Shown here: piece by piece, positions 53,828-61,776 of the stretch
How positions within the stretch are numbered: position 1 is the stretch's first letter
How the letters are laid out: each line of letters starts with the position of its first letter
NCBI RefSeq assembly: GCF_900540665.1
Contig: NZ_UQGV01000003.1
Span: forward strand, 8,467 to 72,466
DNA length: 64,000 nucleotides
Source of the DNA: an uncultured Catenibacterium sp.
GTDB taxonomy: Bacteria; Bacillota_I; Bacilli_A; Erysipelotrichales; Coprobacillaceae
Reading direction: 5' to 3'
Notes under the pieces: model-generated
Database searches by the model: none
Seen by the model: the letters and a program-made list of their open reading frames with translations, nothing else
Told to the model about the DNA's origin: nothing
Made by a program: the position numbers and the translations under genes

Positions 53828-54932
53828 TAATATGCGAATGTATCCAGGAAGAGAATGTTTCTAATCCTTCCTTGATTATTTTTGAATCTGAAGTAAAACC
53901 AAAACGTAAATGATATTCCCTATTAAATGCCATACCTGGCACAAAGAATACACCTGTGTCATTCTGTAATTTCTCACATAATTCTTTTGAGGGCATATCA
54001 AATAAATAATGTAAGAAACATACAGTACCATCTTCTGGTATAACACATTCTACAAGGTTTTCTTTTTCAAGCCATTCTTTTAATATTCTTTTGTTTTCAA
54101 CAATGATATGTCTGCTTCTATCAAGTATTAGATCTTTATTTTCTAATACAACAGTAGCTAAATAATCATTCCATGGACCAGTAGAGATTATTGTATAATC
54201 TCTTCTAAAATTGATTTCATCAATGAGTTCTTTAGGCCCCTTGATCCATCCCAGTCTAAGACCTGCAAAGGAATAGACTTTAGATAAAGAGGCTGTCGCA
54301 ATACCTAATTCATACATATCAGAAATACTATCACATAGAGTATTATTCATACCACGATAGATTTCATCCACAAGAATATAAATAGAATGACTTCTTGCAA
54401 GCTCAATTAATTCTTCCATCAAAGATTGTTTAATTACAGTACCCGTAGGATTATTAGGACTATTTAATATAAACATCTTTGTTTCAGGCTTAATAAGCTT
54501 CTTAAAATCTTCTATGACAAGTTCCCAGTTATTATCTTCATCAAGTTCTACTAAGTCATAATCACATCCTAAAGATGCTGGATAAGAATAGAACTGTTCA
54601 TAGGAAGGTGTTAATGCAATGATATGGTCTCCTTTATTGAGTAAAGTATCCATCACATGTTCATTGGCATTAATTGCCCCATGAGCGACTGCAATATTAT
54701 CTCTTGTTCCTGTCTTATATAAAGAAAGAATCGCATCCTTTAAAGAATCAGAGCCAGTAATAGGTCCATAATCCATACGCATATGCATAAGATCTCCCAT
54801 AAGATCTTTGTGAATCAGGGATTCTAATTCATGAATGGACATATCTGATACACATGTATCAGCTAAATTGTATTGACAATTTTGTTCATGGTTCGTCATC
54901 CATGTTTCTACATCAAATTCCTTTAAATACAC
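53814..54932 (-). CDS. Class I/II PLP-dependent aminotransferase
   Basis: This 372-aa fold-type I enzyme starts with GTG at 54932 (GGAG, 9 bp). LNSPNNPTGTVIKQ (about 154-167), ILVDEIYRGM (about 188-197) and the PLP lysine in ATASLSKVYSFAGLRLGW (about 211-228) are class I/II signatures. It is the last gene of an operon with an amino-acid ABC transporter under an arginine-type T-box, 21 bp after the ATPase gene. It may act on the imported amino acid or a product. The substrate is not deducible from the sequence. Confidence 0.9.
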   Translation of the reverse strand: MYLKEFDVETWMTNHEQNCQYNLADTCVSDMSIHELESLIHKDLMGDLMHMRMDYGPITGSDSLKDAILSLYKTGTRDNIAVAHGAINANEHVMDTLLNKGDHIIALTPSYEQFYSYPASLGCDYDLVELDEDNNWELVIEDFKKLIKPETKMFILNSPNNPTGTVIKQSLMEELIELARSHSIYILVDEIYRGMNNTLCDSISDMYELGIATASLSKVYSFAGLRLGWIKGPKELIDEINFRRDYTIISTGPWNDYLATVVLENKDLILDRSRHIIVENKRILKEWLEKENLVECVIPEDGTVCFLHYLFDMPSKELCEKLQNDTGVFFVPGMAFNREYHLRFGFTSDSKIIKEGLETFSSWIHSHIKEAY

Positions 54933-54953
54933 GTCTTCTTTCTCCTTTATCTA

Positions 54954-55694
54954 TTAATGCATAACCTTAGATAAGAAATCTCTCGCTCTATCACTTTCGG
55001 GATGAGAGAAGAAAGTTTCTGAATCATTTTCTTCTACAATTTTTCCATTTTCTAAGAAAATAACACGATCTGCAACAGTTCTAGCGAATCCCATTTCATG
55101 AGTAACAACCATCATAGTCATACCCTGTTTAGCAAGATCCTGCATAACTTCTAATACTTCAATAACCATTTCTGGGTCTAATGCACTTGTAGGTTCATCA
55201 AATAGCATAACTTCTGGATTTAAGCAAAGAGATCTAGCAATTGCAACTCTCTGTTTCTGACCACCAGATAACTTATTAGGATAAGTATCCTTCTTATCTT
55301 CAAGACCTACTTTCTGTAAGTACTTGATAGCTACAGCATTGGCTTCTTCTTCAGTCATACCCATAACCTTTAGTGGTGCTAGAGTAAGATTTTCTAATAC
55401 AGTCATATTAGGGAATAAGTTGAAGTGCTGGAATACGAATCCCATTTTACTTCTTAACTTATTATATTCAGGTGTTCCTTCTTTTAAAGGTTCACCATCA
55501 ATATAGATAGAACCTGCCTCAGGCTTTTCTAAATGGTCAATACATCTTAAGACTGTACTTTTACCACTACCTGAAGGTCCAATAAGGCAGACAATTTCAC
55601 CCTTCTTTAAAGTAAGAGATACATCATCTACAGCTTTTAATTTACCAAATTTTTTTGTAATGTGATCCACCTGGATCATGATATCGTTAGTCAC
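54954..55694 (-). CDS. Polar amino-acid ABC transporter ATPase
   Basis: This 246-aa ABC ATPase of the GlnQ/ArtP type has Walker [18 protein letters not shown] (about 37-53), signature [15 protein letters not shown] (about 143-157), Walker [17 protein letters not shown] (about 162-177) and VVTHEMGFA. It drives import through the permease, which it overlaps by 8 bp. The T-box upstream of the operon indicates arginine. Confidence 0.94.
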   Translation of the reverse strand: MTNDIMIQVDHITKKFGKLKAVDDVSLTLKKGEIVCLIGPSGSGKSTVLRCIDHLEKPEAGSIYIDGEPLKEGTPEYNKLRSKMGFVFQHFNLFPNMTVLENLTLAPLKVMGMTEEEANAVAIKYLQKVGLEDKKDTYPNKLSGGQKQRVAIARSLCLNPEVMLFDEPTSALDPEMVIEVLEVMQDLAKQGMTMMVVTHEMGFARTVADRVIFLENGKIVEENDSETFFSHPESDRARDFLSKVMH

Positions 55695-56370
55695 TGACAG
55701 CTAATCTCCCTTCTACATATCTTGCGATGGCTGAAATACAAAGTGTCATTACTAAATAGATGGCACCTGTTGCAGTTAAAGGTACAAGATAATTAAATGT
55801 ATTGGCACCAATAACACTTGCAGTGGCAAGTAGTTCTACTGCACCAATTGTGAAAATAAGTGATGAGTCCTTGATCAATGTAATAAACTCACTAATTAGT
55901 GGTGGAATAATACGTTTAAATGCCTGTGGCAAGATAACATAACGCATAGTCTGAACATAATTTAAACCAATTGTTTCACATGCTTCCCACTGGCCTTTAT
56001 CAACACCTAAAATACCAGATCTGATTAATTCTACCTGATATGCACCACTATTTAAGCTCATAGCTATTAAACCACATACATATGGATCAGCCTGGAATCT
56101 TTGTCCTGTAATAGACTGAACAACAGTAGGTACTGCAAGGTATAAGAACATAATCTGTAATAGCATTGGTGTGCCACGGAAGATTTCTACATATACATTA
56201 CCAATGGCTCTTAATACAAAATGTTTAGAAAGTTTTAAAGCCGCTCCAATAATTCCAAGAATAACACCAAAGAACAAAGCCCCTATTGCAAGTAATAGAG
56301 AATACTTTGCGCCAGTGAAAATCATGAATTGAATATTAGACGGCGTAAGAATATCCATAATTGTTTTCAT
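55687..56370 (-). CDS. Polar amino-acid ABC transporter permease
   Basis: This 227-aa His/Glu/Gln/Arg-type permease starts at 56370 (AAAGGAG, 9 bp). It has about five membrane helices; [20 protein letters not shown] (about 60-79) is the family signature, and [20 protein letters not shown] (about 130-149) is the EAA loop that contacts the ATPase. A single permease means a homodimer. A hairpin separates it from the binding-protein gene. Confidence 0.92.
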   Translation of the reverse strand: MKTIMDILTPSNIQFMIFTGAKYSLLLAIGALFFGVILGIIGAALKLSKHFVLRAIGNVYVEIFRGTPMLLQIMFLYLAVPTVVQSITGQRFQADPYVCGLIAMSLNSGAYQVELIRSGILGVDKGQWEACETIGLNYVQTMRYVILPQAFKRIIPPLISEFITLIKDSSLIFTIGAVELLATASVIGANTFNYLVPLTATGAIYLVMTLCISAIARYVEGRLAVSD

Positions 56371-56391
56371 TCGCATTGACTCCTTTATAAT

Positions 56392-56426
56392 AAAAAATTA
56401 AGTGCAGACAGAACATGTCTGCACTT
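56392..56426 (-). terminator. Intra-operon attenuator hairpin after binding-protein gene
   Basis: The stem AAGTGCAGACA with its complement, followed by AATTTTTT, lies between the binding protein and permease genes. It probably lowers downstream transcription so that the binding protein is in excess. Confidence 0.75.
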
Positions 56427-56438
56427 ATATTCACTAAA

Positions 56439-57182
56439 TTAGCAACCCCATTTAGTTTTTAATTCTTTGTATTTATCTGATTTAACAAATTCATCAACTG
56501 CTTTGTTGACGTCTTTCATTAACTTGTCGTTACTCTTTTTAGTGATAATCATGTTTTCTTCTTTGATTAATGGTTCATCAATCATCTTTAAACCAGCATT
56601 CTTAGCATAGTTTTCAGCAACTGCACCATCAAGAACAACTGCATCTAATCCACCAGACTTTAAAGTTTCTACTAAGATTTTAGCATCTTTAACAGTTGTA
56701 ACAGTAGCACCCTTAACGCTCTTAGCAGCATCTACACCAGTTGCACCTAACTGAGCACCGATCTTCTTGCCTTCAAGATCAGACACTTTTGAGAAAGTAG
56801 AATCACCTTTTACTAAAGCAATCTGTTCAGAAGTGTTATATGCATGAGACCAAAGAATATTTTTCCATTCTTTATGATAAGTGAAACCAGAAATACCTAA
56901 ATCAACCTGATCAGAAGTGATTGAAGATGAAATAGCATCAAAGCTTAAAGCCTTAAATTTGTAAGAATAATTACCACCATTCTTATTCATGATCTTAACT
57001 AATTCCTTAGTCATATCAACGTCGAATCCAACTACTTCTTTCTTATTGTTATAAGATTCATATGGTGGATAGTCTGGAGATACTCCAATTAATAATTCAG
57101 TTTTACCATTAGATGATGATCCACAGCCAGTCATTCCAACAGCAAGTAACATAACTAATACTACGCTTAATAATTTTTTCAT
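56439..57182 (-). CDS. Amino-acid ABC transporter substrate-binding lipoprotein
   Basis: This 247-aa family 3 binding protein has a lipoprotein signal VVLVMLLAVGMTGCGSSS (lipobox Cys about 20). The type signature is GVSPDYPPYESYNNKKEVVG (about 34-53), followed by VGFDVDMTKELVKIM, which holds the ligand-carboxylate site. It captures a polar amino acid outside the membrane. As the first gene after a T-box with specifier CGC, arginine (or a precursor) is the expected ligand. Confidence 0.93.
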   Translation of the reverse strand: MKKLLSVVLVMLLAVGMTGCGSSSNGKTELLIGVSPDYPPYESYNNKKEVVGFDVDMTKELVKIMNKNGGNYSYKFKALSFDAISSSITSDQVDLGISGFTYHKEWKNILWSHAYNTSEQIALVKGDSTFSKVSDLEGKKIGAQLGATGVDAAKSVKGATVTTVKDAKILVETLKSGGLDAVVLDGAVAENYAKNAGLKMIDEPLIKEENMIITKKSNDKLMKDVNKAVDEFVKSDKYKELKTKWGC

Positions 57183-57214
57183 AAATATGCCCTTCCTTTT
57201 TTAATATTAAGAAA

Positions 57215-57449
57215 ACAAAAACGCCTCTTGCTTTCGCAAGAGACGTCAATTAACGCGGTACCACTCTTCTTGATTTATTCCTAAATCCTCTCTTATCCTT
57301 AAGGCGGAATACCGATAATCCTATGTATTTAGATTATCCTCTCAAAAGTGCGGTTCATTCAACCTTCCATGCTGATCTCTCACCTGCATCAGCTCGCTGC
57401 GATTTCCAGTTAAACTACTCTCTTTGTCATTGAGTTTTCTTATGTATGT
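57215..57449 (-). promoter_or_regulatory. T-box riboswitch, arginine (specifier CGC)
   Basis: The T-box motif AAGAGTGGTACCGCG is at 57254-57268. The terminator GACGTCTCTTGC-GAAA-GCAAGAGGCGT with T5 is at about 57217-57246. The specifier, aligned by the following ACTTTTGAGAG, is CGC (57350-57352), arginine. It regulates the transporter-aminotransferase operon. It fills most of the 383-bp gap before the next gene. Confidence 0.88.
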
Positions 57450-57454
57450 GTCTT

Positions 57455-57482
57455 ATTATAATCAGACGATTTTAATTGTCAA
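57455..57482 (-). promoter_or_regulatory. Promoter of Arg T-box operon
   Basis: Perfect -35 TTGACA (57477-57482) and -10 TATAAT (57455-57460) have a 16-bp spacer. I see nothing else in the remaining AT-rich stretch to 57565. Confidence 0.85.
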
Positions 57483-57565
57483 CAAGAAAAATGATATTTT
57501 TGATGTTTTTATGTATAAACTACATTTTCAATATATATTTATGTTAATCGCAAACTTCGAAAGAT

Positions 57566-57808
57566 TTATTTCACAAAAGAGTGTATTTTATGAAAAACTT
57601 TATAAGTAAAATTAATTGGTTTTTCATATTGAGACAAGATCATCTGGATGTTTTCTAAGTCTTCATCCTTCTCTTTGAGTGCTTGAATCCATTTTAATGA
57701 TGCAGCATGAAACTGATCAATCATTGTATAAGCATAAATCAATTTATAAGAAACAAATATTAATAACCCGCTCGCACATAAACAAAGAGCAGATAAGAAT
57801 AATTTCAT
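57566..57808 (-). CDS. Small single-pass membrane protein
   Basis: This 80-aa protein starts at 57808 after AAAGAGGGA. Residues 2-24 (KLFLSALCLCASGLLIFVSY and following) form one membrane helix, and the rest (LKWIQALKEKDEDLENIQMI) is a charged helix. It has no family I recognise. It lies 42 bp after htpG with no clear terminator between, so it may be co-transcribed with it and share heat induction. A function cannot be proposed. Confidence 0.6.
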   Translation of the reverse strand: MKLFLSALCLCASGLLIFVSYKLIYAYTMIDQFHAASLKWIQALKEKDEDLENIQMILSQYEKPINFTYKVFHKIHSFVK

Positions 57809-57850
57809 AAAAATCCCTCTTTTCTGCTCTCATTATATCAAATCAAATTG

Positions 57851-59746
57851 TTATTTAGAAGCCTCAATCATAAGCTTTGTAATCTTATTAGAGAAATCTA
57901 CTGGATCATCAATAGAGAATCCAGCAATAAGTAATGCCTGATCAAATAGGATAGATGCATATTCATCAATCTTTACAGGTTCTTTTTCATAAACAGACTG
58001 TAATGATTTAAATAAATCATGATCCGGATTGATTTCAAGAATTCTTCCTGCTTTGATACCCTGTGCATCTGGCATCTGGTTTAACACTTTTTCCATTTCA
58101 AATGAAACACCATCACCACTTGCTAGACATACTGGATGAGATTTTAAACGATGAGATAACTTAACATCCTGTACCTTATCACCTAAAGCCTTCTTAACGA
58201 TTTCAAGTAATGGCTTATTGTCTTCAGTCTTCTGTTCAAGTTCTTTCTTTTCATCTTCTGTTTCTAAGTCTAAATCACCTTGAGTGACATTCTTGAATGT
58301 CTTAGAATCATAATCTCTCATCATCTGTAAGCAGAATTCATCCACATTATCAGTCATATAAAGAACATCATAGCCTTTAGACTTAACAGCTTCTACCTGT
58401 GGTAATAAATCACATTTTTCTACTGTTTCACCAGAAGCATAATAGATTTCCTTCTGGTCTTCAGGCATAGCTTCTACATATTCCTTTAAAGTAATAAGTT
58501 CTTTCTTATCAGATGAATAGAACATCAATAAATCCTGAAGTTTGTCTTTCAACATGCCATAACTGTTATAAACACCAAACTTTAACTGCATACCGAAATT
58601 CTTAAAGAATGTAATATATTCATCACGTTCATTTTTAAGCATCTTCTCAAGCTCAGTCTGGATACGTTTTTCAATCTTATTTGCAATAACCTTCATCTTT
58701 CTATCGTGCTGTAACATTTCACGAGAGATGTTCAAGTTTAAATCCTGTGAATCAACAAGACCTTTTACAAATCTAAAATGTTCAGGCACTAGATCTTCTG
58801 CATGATCCATGATGAAGACCCCACGAGAATAAAGCTGTAACCCTTTCTTATAATCCTGTGAATAGTAATTCATAGGTGTTTTAGATGGGATAAATAGCAA
58901 TGATGTATAAGAAACAGCACCTTCTACAACATTGTGCATGACTCTCTGAGGCGCTTCAAAATCATTGAATTTAGCTTTGTAGAATTCATCATATTCTTCT
59001 TTTGTGATATCTTTCTTCTGACGCTTCCATAAAGGAACCTGTGAGTTTAAAGTCTTGTTTTCTACAACATCTTCATATTCATCACTATCTTCCTTTTTTC
59101 TAGAAGTAGTAACATCCATCTTGATTGGGTAATGAACGTAATCTGAATATTTCTTAACAAGTCTTTCGATTTCATACTGATCAAGATACTTACTATAATC
59201 TTCTTCCTCTGTATCCTTCTTTAAGTGAAGAATGATTGTAGTACCATGTTCTGCCTTTTCTACTTCTTCAACAGTATAGCCATCACTTGTATCGCTCTTC
59301 CATAAATAAGCTTTATCTTCACCATATTTCTTAGAATAAACTTCTACTTCATCAGCAACCATGAAGGCACTATAGAAACCTACACCAAACTGACCAATGA
59401 TATCAACATCGCTTACACCTTTTTCTAAGGCATTCTTGAATTCATAAGAACCAGAATTAGCGATAGTACCTAAATGTTCTTCTAGTTCTTCCTTATTCAT
59501 ACCGATACCTTCATCGGCAATTGTAAGAGTTCTATTTTCTTTATCAGCAATGAGGTTGATTGCCATATCTTCTCTAGAGAAACCTGTAATATTTTCCTGT
59601 AATGCTTTATAGTAAAGCTTATCACTTGCATCACTTGCATTTGAAATCAATTCTCTTAAGAAGATTTCCTTATGAGTATAAATAGAATTAATCATTAAAT
59701 CGAGTAGTCTTTTAGACTCTGCTTTAAATTCTTTCTTATCTGACAT
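57851..59746 (-). CDS. htpG: Molecular chaperone HtpG (Hsp90)
   Basis: This 631-aa bacterial Hsp90 has a GHKL ATPase domain: ELISNASDASDKLYYKA (about 33-49, catalytic Glu and Asn), IADEGIGMNKEEL and GQFGVGFYSAFMVADEV (about 116-132). The middle domain carries SREMLQHDRKMKVI, and a C-terminal dimerisation region follows. The length is normal. It starts after AAAGGAG. Its promoter is flanked by two CIRCE-like elements, indicating HrcA control, unlike Bacillus htpG. Confidence 0.97.
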   Translation of the reverse strand: MSDKKEFKAESKRLLDLMINSIYTHKEIFLRELISNASDASDKLYYKALQENITGFSREDMAINLIADKENRTLTIADEGIGMNKEELEEHLGTIANSGSYEFKNALEKGVSDVDIIGQFGVGFYSAFMVADEVEVYSKKYGEDKAYLWKSDTSDGYTVEEVEKAEHGTTIILHLKKDTEEEDYSKYLDQYEIERLVKKYSDYVHYPIKMDVTTSRKKEDSDEYEDVVENKTLNSQVPLWKRQKKDITKEEYDEFYKAKFNDFEAPQRVMHNVVEGAVSYTSLLFIPSKTPMNYYSQDYKKGLQLYSRGVFIMDHAEDLVPEHFRFVKGLVDSQDLNLNISREMLQHDRKMKVIANKIEKRIQTELEKMLKNERDEYITFFKNFGMQLKFGVYNSYGMLKDKLQDLLMFYSSDKKELITLKEYVEAMPEDQKEIYYASGETVEKCDLLPQVEAVKSKGYDVLYMTDNVDEFCLQMMRDYDSKTFKNVTQGDLDLETEDEKKELEQKTEDNKPLLEIVKKALGDKVQDVKLSHRLKSHPVCLASGDGVSFEMEKVLNQMPDAQGIKAGRILEINPDHDLFKSLQSVYEKEPVKIDEYASILFDQALLIAGFSIDDPVDFSNKITKLMIEASK

Positions 59747-59761
59747 TTTTTATACGCTCCT

Positions 59762-59788
59762 TTAGCACTCTAGTATTTTAAATGCTAA
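59762..59788 (-). promoter_or_regulatory. CIRCE element 1 (HrcA operator) of htpG
   Basis: TTAGCACTC-N9-AAATGCTAA on the plus strand, with one intact CIRCE half and two mismatches in the other (consensus GAGTGCTAA), lies downstream of the -10. Confidence 0.78.
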
Positions 59789-59792
59789 AGAC

Positions 59793-59821
59793 AGTATACA
59801 CACCTTTTTTAGCATTGTCAA
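59793..59821 (-). promoter_or_regulatory. Sigma-A promoter of htpG
   Basis: The -35 TTGACA (59816-59821), 17-bp spacer and -10 TATACT (59793-59798); the -35 lies within CIRCE element 2. Confidence 0.85.
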
Positions 59822-59835
59822 CATTTGAGTGCTAG
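59809..59835 (-). promoter_or_regulatory. CIRCE element 2 (HrcA operator) of htpG
   Basis: TTAGCATTG-N9-GAGTGCTAG overlaps the -35. The second half matches CIRCE except for its last base; the first half has two mismatches. Confidence 0.75.
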
Positions 59836-59840
59836 ACAAT

Positions 59841-59865
59841 TAAAAAGACTGAAAAGAATCAGTCC
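59841..59865 (-). terminator. Terminator of polymerase-YolD unit
   Basis: The hairpin GACTG-ATTCTTTT-CAGTC followed by T5 overlaps the 3' end of the YolD-like gene, just upstream of the htpG promoter. Confidence 0.75.
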
Positions 59866-60275
59866 TGCTCTTTCATCAACGAACTACTTATACGATAGAT
59901 ATTTCCAATTGGAATTAATGTTTTATCTAATAGAATTACCTTTTTATTTATTTCGTCTATATCTTTAAATTGTCCTCTTACAGTCATATAAGAACCACCC
60001 TCTTTATATTCATCTTCTACAAAGTAATCTATTGTAATAAAGGGATGTTCTTTTTTGTGAATAAGCAGATCACTAAGTACTCTATTTAATATCTGTCTTT
60101 GGTCTTCATCTAAGATGCGTTTTTGAGTTGTAAGTCTGCTAGCTTCACTAATTTTATCTACATGTGTTTTAAGAGCCGCAAAAGGTGCAAACTGAGCCGC
60201 TCTATTATTCATTGGCATTCTAGGATGATTAGGAGAAGTAGGATGTTTCATATTGATTATATCGTCGTAATTCAT
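59859..60275 (-). CDS. YolD-like protein
   Basis: This 138-aa protein has MPMNNRAAQFAPFAALKTHV (about 20-39) and LNRVLSDLLIHKKEHPFITI, typical of the YolD-like family that travels with UvrX-type Y-family polymerases. It overlaps that polymerase gene by 4 bp. The role is thought to be polymerase-associated but is not defined. It carries no membrane segment. Confidence 0.85.
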   Translation of the reverse strand: MNYDDIINMKHPTSPNHPRMPMNNRAAQFAPFAALKTHVDKISEASRLTTQKRILDEDQRQILNRVLSDLLIHKKEHPFITIDYFVEDEYKEGGSYMTVRGQFKDIDEINKKVILLDKTLIPIGNIYRISSSLMKEQD

Positions 60276-61714
60276 GCATTATGTCCTCCTATCATCTTGT
60301 TTCTTTCTCTAGTTGTCGCGCCTTCCTGAAGATCAGCCCCTTTAAGTAATGCGTTCTTGCCGTATTTCTTCTTAATATCAAGTGTTACACCCTGCAGTTT
60401 CTTTTCTTTAGATAAATCCACCTCTATCTTTTCTTCATCAAATAAAGAAAGCTGCTTATAAGTTACAGGAATATCATCATCACTTCTTACCTGCGAAGCA
60501 TTGAGTTGGATTCTTCTAATTGTAAGTGCATGATTAATATGTGAATGATAGAAACGTAATAAGGCATCGCACATGAGCTTATAAGAAGATGTATATCTAT
60601 CTAGATGAATTGTTCCATGTAGATGTTTTGGAAGTTTCCTTCCATAACGATCCTCCATGATTTCTCCATGATAGTCTTTCATGTTTTCTATATCATATCC
60701 AATTGTAAGAACAAGTTTGTTTGTGACAAGATGCTTTTCAAATAGATCTAAACTTAAGGATTCAATCATTTCTTTGAGAATGATTTCTGTCTTCCTATAA
60801 TCATAGGCACATGATAATACCTGCCCTGTCCCAATACTTTTAGAAGGTGCCTTGTAAGCTTTAATAGCTGCCATTGTGCAAGGTTCCCATCCCCAGGCAT
60901 GATCGATGAGTAATTCTGCATTGACACCAAATAGATTGTAGAGCTTTTCTTCATCTTCTAATGAGCATCTTGCGATATCTCCCATTGTGTATAACCCTAT
61001 ATTGTTCAGTTTAGTAGAAATACCCTTACCGACTCTCCAGAAGTCAGTCAAAGGCGTATGAGACCATAAAAGTTTTCTGTAGCCATATGTGTTTAAATAT
61101 GCAATACGAGCCCCTTTTTCATCCGGCTCTTTATGCTTGGCTACTATATCCATAGCCACTTTAGCTAAGTAAAGATTCGTTCCTATACCTGCTGTCACTG
61201 TAATACCTACTTCTTTATATATATCGTGAATAATGTTCTGAACAAGATGAAAGGCATCTAATTCATAAGTATCAAGATAATGTGTTGCATCGATAAAGAC
61301 TTCATCAATAGAATAGACATGAATATCATCGGGCGAGAAATACTTTAAATATATTGAATAAATGCGTGTCGAATAATTAAGATAGAGAGACATACGAGGT
61401 TTCGCAATAATATAATCTATTGCTTTATGTTTATTTTTATCTAGATTTGAGGCAAGAAATGAACGACCATCCAATGGTTCTCTTTGACGATTAAGTTGTT
61501 TAAGTTTAGCGATAACTTCAAACAGTCTTGCACGACCAGGTAATCCATAGGATTTCAGACTTGGTGAGACGGCAAGGCATATGGTTTTTTCTGTACGTGA
61601 GGCATCCGCAACAACGAGATTGGTGTCTAGTGGATCGAGTCCTCTTTCTTGACATTCTACAGATGCGTAAAATGATTTAATATCTATCGCTAGATATGTT
61701 GGAACATGCGCCAT
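60272..61714 (-). CDS. Y-family DNA polymerase (UvrX/UmuC-like)
   Basis: This 480-aa protein starts at 61714 (GGAGGAG, 5 bp). The catalytic acids are in YLAIDIKSFYASVECQERG (Asp about 9) and VYSIDEVFIDATHYL (Asp-Glu about 148). The little-finger domain lies in the C-terminal half. UvrX/UmuC-type enzymes carry out error-prone translesion synthesis and are often encoded on mobile elements. Here it forms a unit with yolD. No LexA box (GAAC-N4-GTTC) was seen upstream; TTATAAT-like sequence follows the upstream terminator. Confidence 0.9.
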   Translation of the reverse strand: MAHVPTYLAIDIKSFYASVECQERGLDPLDTNLVVADASRTEKTICLAVSPSLKSYGLPGRARLFEVIAKLKQLNRQREPLDGRSFLASNLDKNKHKAIDYIIAKPRMSLYLNYSTRIYSIYLKYFSPDDIHVYSIDEVFIDATHYLDTYELDAFHLVQNIIHDIYKEVGITVTAGIGTNLYLAKVAMDIVAKHKEPDEKGARIAYLNTYGYRKLLWSHTPLTDFWRVGKGISTKLNNIGLYTMGDIARCSLEDEEKLYNLFGVNAELLIDHAWGWEPCTMAAIKAYKAPSKSIGTGQVLSCAYDYRKTEIILKEMIESLSLDLFEKHLVTNKLVLTIGYDIENMKDYHGEIMEDRYGRKLPKHLHGTIHLDRYTSSYKLMCDALLRFYHSHINHALTIRRIQLNASQVRSDDDIPVTYKQLSLFDEEKIEVDLSKEKKLQGVTLDIKKKYGKNALLKGADLQEGATTRERNKMIGGHNA

Positions 61715-61745
61715 AATCTCCTCCTTGAGAAAGTTATTATAACAC

Positions 61746-61770
61746 AAAAAGACAGGCACCGCCTGTCTTA
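61746..61770 (-). terminator. Rho-independent terminator of FadH-like gene
   Basis: The hairpin AAGACAGGC-GGT-GCCTGTCTT followed by T3-5 lies 7 bp after the stop codon and just upstream of the polymerase unit. Confidence 0.88.
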
Positions 61771-61776
61771 AGCATC

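Noticed and set aside
61715..61745. LexA box upstream of the Y-family polymerase
   Set aside because: I looked for GAAC-N4-GTTC and found none in the short upstream region; SOS control is not supported by sequence.
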